This document shows, piece after piece, positions 5,932 through 7,039 of a stretch of DNA of 7,039 bases. The first letter of the stretch is position 1. The number at the start of each line of letters is the position of its first letter. Under the pieces are notes generated by a model that had not been told where the DNA came from, ran no database searches, and saw nothing but the letters and a program-made list of their open reading frames with translations. A program made the translations under genes and the position numbers. Source of the stretch: Legionella genomosp. 1. Its GTDB lineage: Bacteria > Pseudomonadota > Gammaproteobacteria > Legionellales > Legionellaceae. The stretch lies in contig CAMDMN010000113.1 of NCBI GenBank assembly GCA_945901965.1, forward strand, positions 1 through 7,039. Direction: 5' to 3'.

Positions 5932-6007
5932 GGTTTTGATCCAATGTAGTTAAGAGTAGGGCAAAATCATCAGGTAATGGAGCCGTTAAAGTTAAGTTTT
6001 CTTTAGT
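5924..6007 (-). pseudogene. rluD: Detached C-terminal coding tail of rluD
   Basis: Directly after the in-frame TAA at 6010-6008 the rluD frame stays open for 27 codons (TKENLTLTAPLPDDF then ALLLTTLDQNLE) and ends at TAA 5926-5924. This aligns without gaps to the end of RluD, e.g. E. coli HP-I-SGIEMEWHAPIPQDMVELI, with AP-x-P-x-D kept. It would form the last strand and helix of the catalytic domain. It is not translated from any start I can see. Confidence 0.75.
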
Positions 6008-6892
6008 TTATGGATGTATCAATGATAATTTACAAGCATGAAGTGCTTGGCGTTTAAATTGCTGAAGAGCTGTGCGTAATGTTTGATTAATACCAGCTGG
6101 TATTCGTGAACGCCCACCATAGAGTTGATCACCTACAACAGGGTGGTTAATATGTGCCATATGTACTCTTATTTGATGTGTGCGGCCAGTCATAAGCGTT
6201 ACATCAAGCAGGGTGAAGTATTGGTATTGCTTATTTATAGCAAAATGCGTTATGGCTTCCTTGCCATTAGTGCACACAGCCATTTTTAAACGATTTCGTG
6301 GATGTCTTCCATAATTGGTATTAATTGTGTCACTAGCAATAATATGTCCATATACCAAGGTTAAGTATTGTCTATTTATTTCACGAGCTTGCATGGCTTT
6401 AATTAAACTTGCATGAGCCTTAAAAGTTTTGGCGACAATTAATAATCCTGTAGTGTCTTTATCAAGACGATGAATAATGCCTGCTCGTGGTAATTGTTGC
6501 AAAGATGGGGAATGATATAATAAGGCATTCATTAAAGTATGATCATGATTACCAGCACCAGGATGAACGACTAAACCCGTGGGTTTATTTACAATAAGTA
6601 TATGCTCATCTTCAAATACTATATCTAAAGGTATATCTTCAGGCAGTGAGGTAATATCTTTTGATTTAAGCGTGACATTAAGCTTAACATGCTCACCGCC
6701 TGTGACTTTATCTTTAGGCTTATAATGTTTATGATTTAAGGTTACAGCTCCTTCTTTCAGCCACGTGGTAAGTTGTGAGCGAGAAAAATCTTTAAATATT
6801 TGCGAAAGAACAAAATCTACACGTAAACCGTGTAGTTCCTTAGGGATAATTGCTTCTTTTAGAAACGTTGCGTCCAAATTAGTCTTATTCAA
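6008..6892 (-). CDS. rluD: 23S rRNA pseudouridine synthase RluD, truncated by premature TAA
   Basis: 294 residues from the TTG at 6892. The family enzyme makes the pseudouridines in helix 69 of 23S rRNA (1911/1915/1917 in E. coli). An S4 RNA-binding domain occupies about 20-70 (LRVDFVLSQIF...SRSQLTTWLKEGAV). The catalytic domain has DIPLDIVFEDEHILIVNKP, HPGAG and HRLDKDTTG with catalytic D144, then MTGRTHQIRVHMAHINHPVVGD and YGGR. It stops at RQALHACKLSLIHP, where the family normally continues for about 30 residues; those codons follow in frame. The intact frame would give about 322 residues, close to the 326 of E. coli. Start choice: an open frame extends back to 6955 through the miaB end, but TTG at 6892 has GGAAG 5 bases ahead and overlaps the miaB stop. 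It may be inactive, partly active, or affected by a sequence error. Confidence 0.88.
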   Translation of the reverse strand: MNKTNLDATFLKEAIIPKELHGLRVDFVLSQIFKDFSRSQLTTWLKEGAVTLNHKHYKPKDKVTGGEHVKLNVTLKSKDITSLPEDIPLDIVFEDEHILIVNKPTGLVVHPGAGNHDHTLMNALLYHSPSLQQLPRAGIIHRLDKDTTGLLIVAKTFKAHASLIKAMQAREINRQYLTLVYGHIIASDTINTNYGRHPRNRLKMAVCTNGKEAITHFAINKQYQYFTLLDVTLMTGRTHQIRVHMAHINHPVVGDQLYGGRSRIPAGINQTLRTALQQFKRQALHACKLSLIHP

Positions 6893-7039
6893 CGAGTCTT
6901 CCACGTAAAGAATTTGGTTGGGCCTCAGTAATTTGTACTTTAACAAATTGACCAATTAAATCATGTGGTGCATCAAAATTTACTACACGGTTACATTCAG
7001 TGCGGCCTGATAATTGATTAGTGCTTTTTTTAGAAATTC
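6885..7039 (-). CDS. miaB: tRNA-2-methylthio-N6-dimethylallyladenosine synthase MiaB, C-terminal end (partial)
   Basis: The last 50 codons of a minus-strand gene that begins outside the window; stop TAA at 6887-6885. The visible residues contain NQLSGRTECNRVVNF and LIGQFVKVQITEAQPNSLRG, the signature of the TRAM domain that ends MiaB (E. coli: ELTGRTENNRVVNF, PNSLRGKV). MiaB is a radical-SAM iron-sulfur enzyme that adds a methylthio group to A37 of tRNAs reading UNN codons; the catalytic part is not in the window. The protein ends right after RGRLVE, without the C-terminal extension of the E. coli protein. Its stop overlaps the TTG start of rluD by 8 bases. Confidence 0.9.
   Translation of the reverse strand, partial: ISKKSTNQLSGRTECNRVVNFDAPHDLIGQFVKVQITEAQPNSLRGRLVE
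6898..6902 (-). promoter_or_regulatory. Ribosome binding site deciding the rluD start
   Basis: GGAAG on the minus strand (6902-6898) lies 5 bases before the TTG at 6892. It sits inside the end of miaB. This favours TTG 6892 over the more upstream in-frame TTG at 6955 and GTG at 6904. Confidence 0.55.

Noticed and set aside
6893..6955. Longer rluD N-terminus starting at 6955
   Set aside because: It would overlap the conserved TRAM end of miaB by 71 bases; the extra residues do not resemble RluD, and the TTG at 6892 has a ribosome binding site.

Overview
The window reads as chromosome from an AT-rich gammaproteobacterium of the Legionellales type (Legionella, Coxiella and relatives). This rests on three things. 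The housekeeping genes miaB, rluD, pgeF and degQ are gammaproteobacterial in character. The first gene ends in a hydrophobic segment plus a charged tail that resembles many Legionella effector-like proteins. The intergenic regions hold dispersed palindromes of the kind seen in that group. The order-level placement is an inference from pattern recognition; no search was run.

Layout. Bases 1-3437 look accessory. A large alpha-helical, effector-like gene runs in from outside the window (1-1326, +). Next come a possible 29-codon ORF and about 480 bp without a convincing gene that hold two different palindromic elements. A 387-residue protein follows (1917-3080, +), with a C-terminal block that resembles the active site of DNA/RNA non-specific endonucleases. 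A short orphan ORF region (3176-3375) and a hairpin come before an elongator tRNA-Met gene on the minus strand (3438-3514), which has its own clear sigma-70 promoter.

Bases 3515-3822 are intergenic and carry a third palindromic element with perfect 21-bp arms. Half of it also makes a good minus-strand intrinsic terminator. From 3823 to the right edge everything is on the minus strand and looks like one compact operon: miaB (3' end only) - rluD - pgeF - degQ. The first two junctions share the motif TTGAATAA, in which a TTG start overlaps the upstream stop frame. These genes have translation or envelope roles: tRNA modification, 23S rRNA pseudouridylation, peptidoglycan quality control and periplasmic protease/chaperone activity.

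The most notable observation is an in-frame TAA inside rluD. The conserved C-terminal segment continues for 27 more codons after it and ends exactly where pgeF begins, so rluD appears truncated by a nonsense change (or a sequence error). Other points worth attention are the ~60-residue repeats in the first gene, the nuclease-like protein and the three unrelated palindromic elements. I did not find a convincing novel multigene system.
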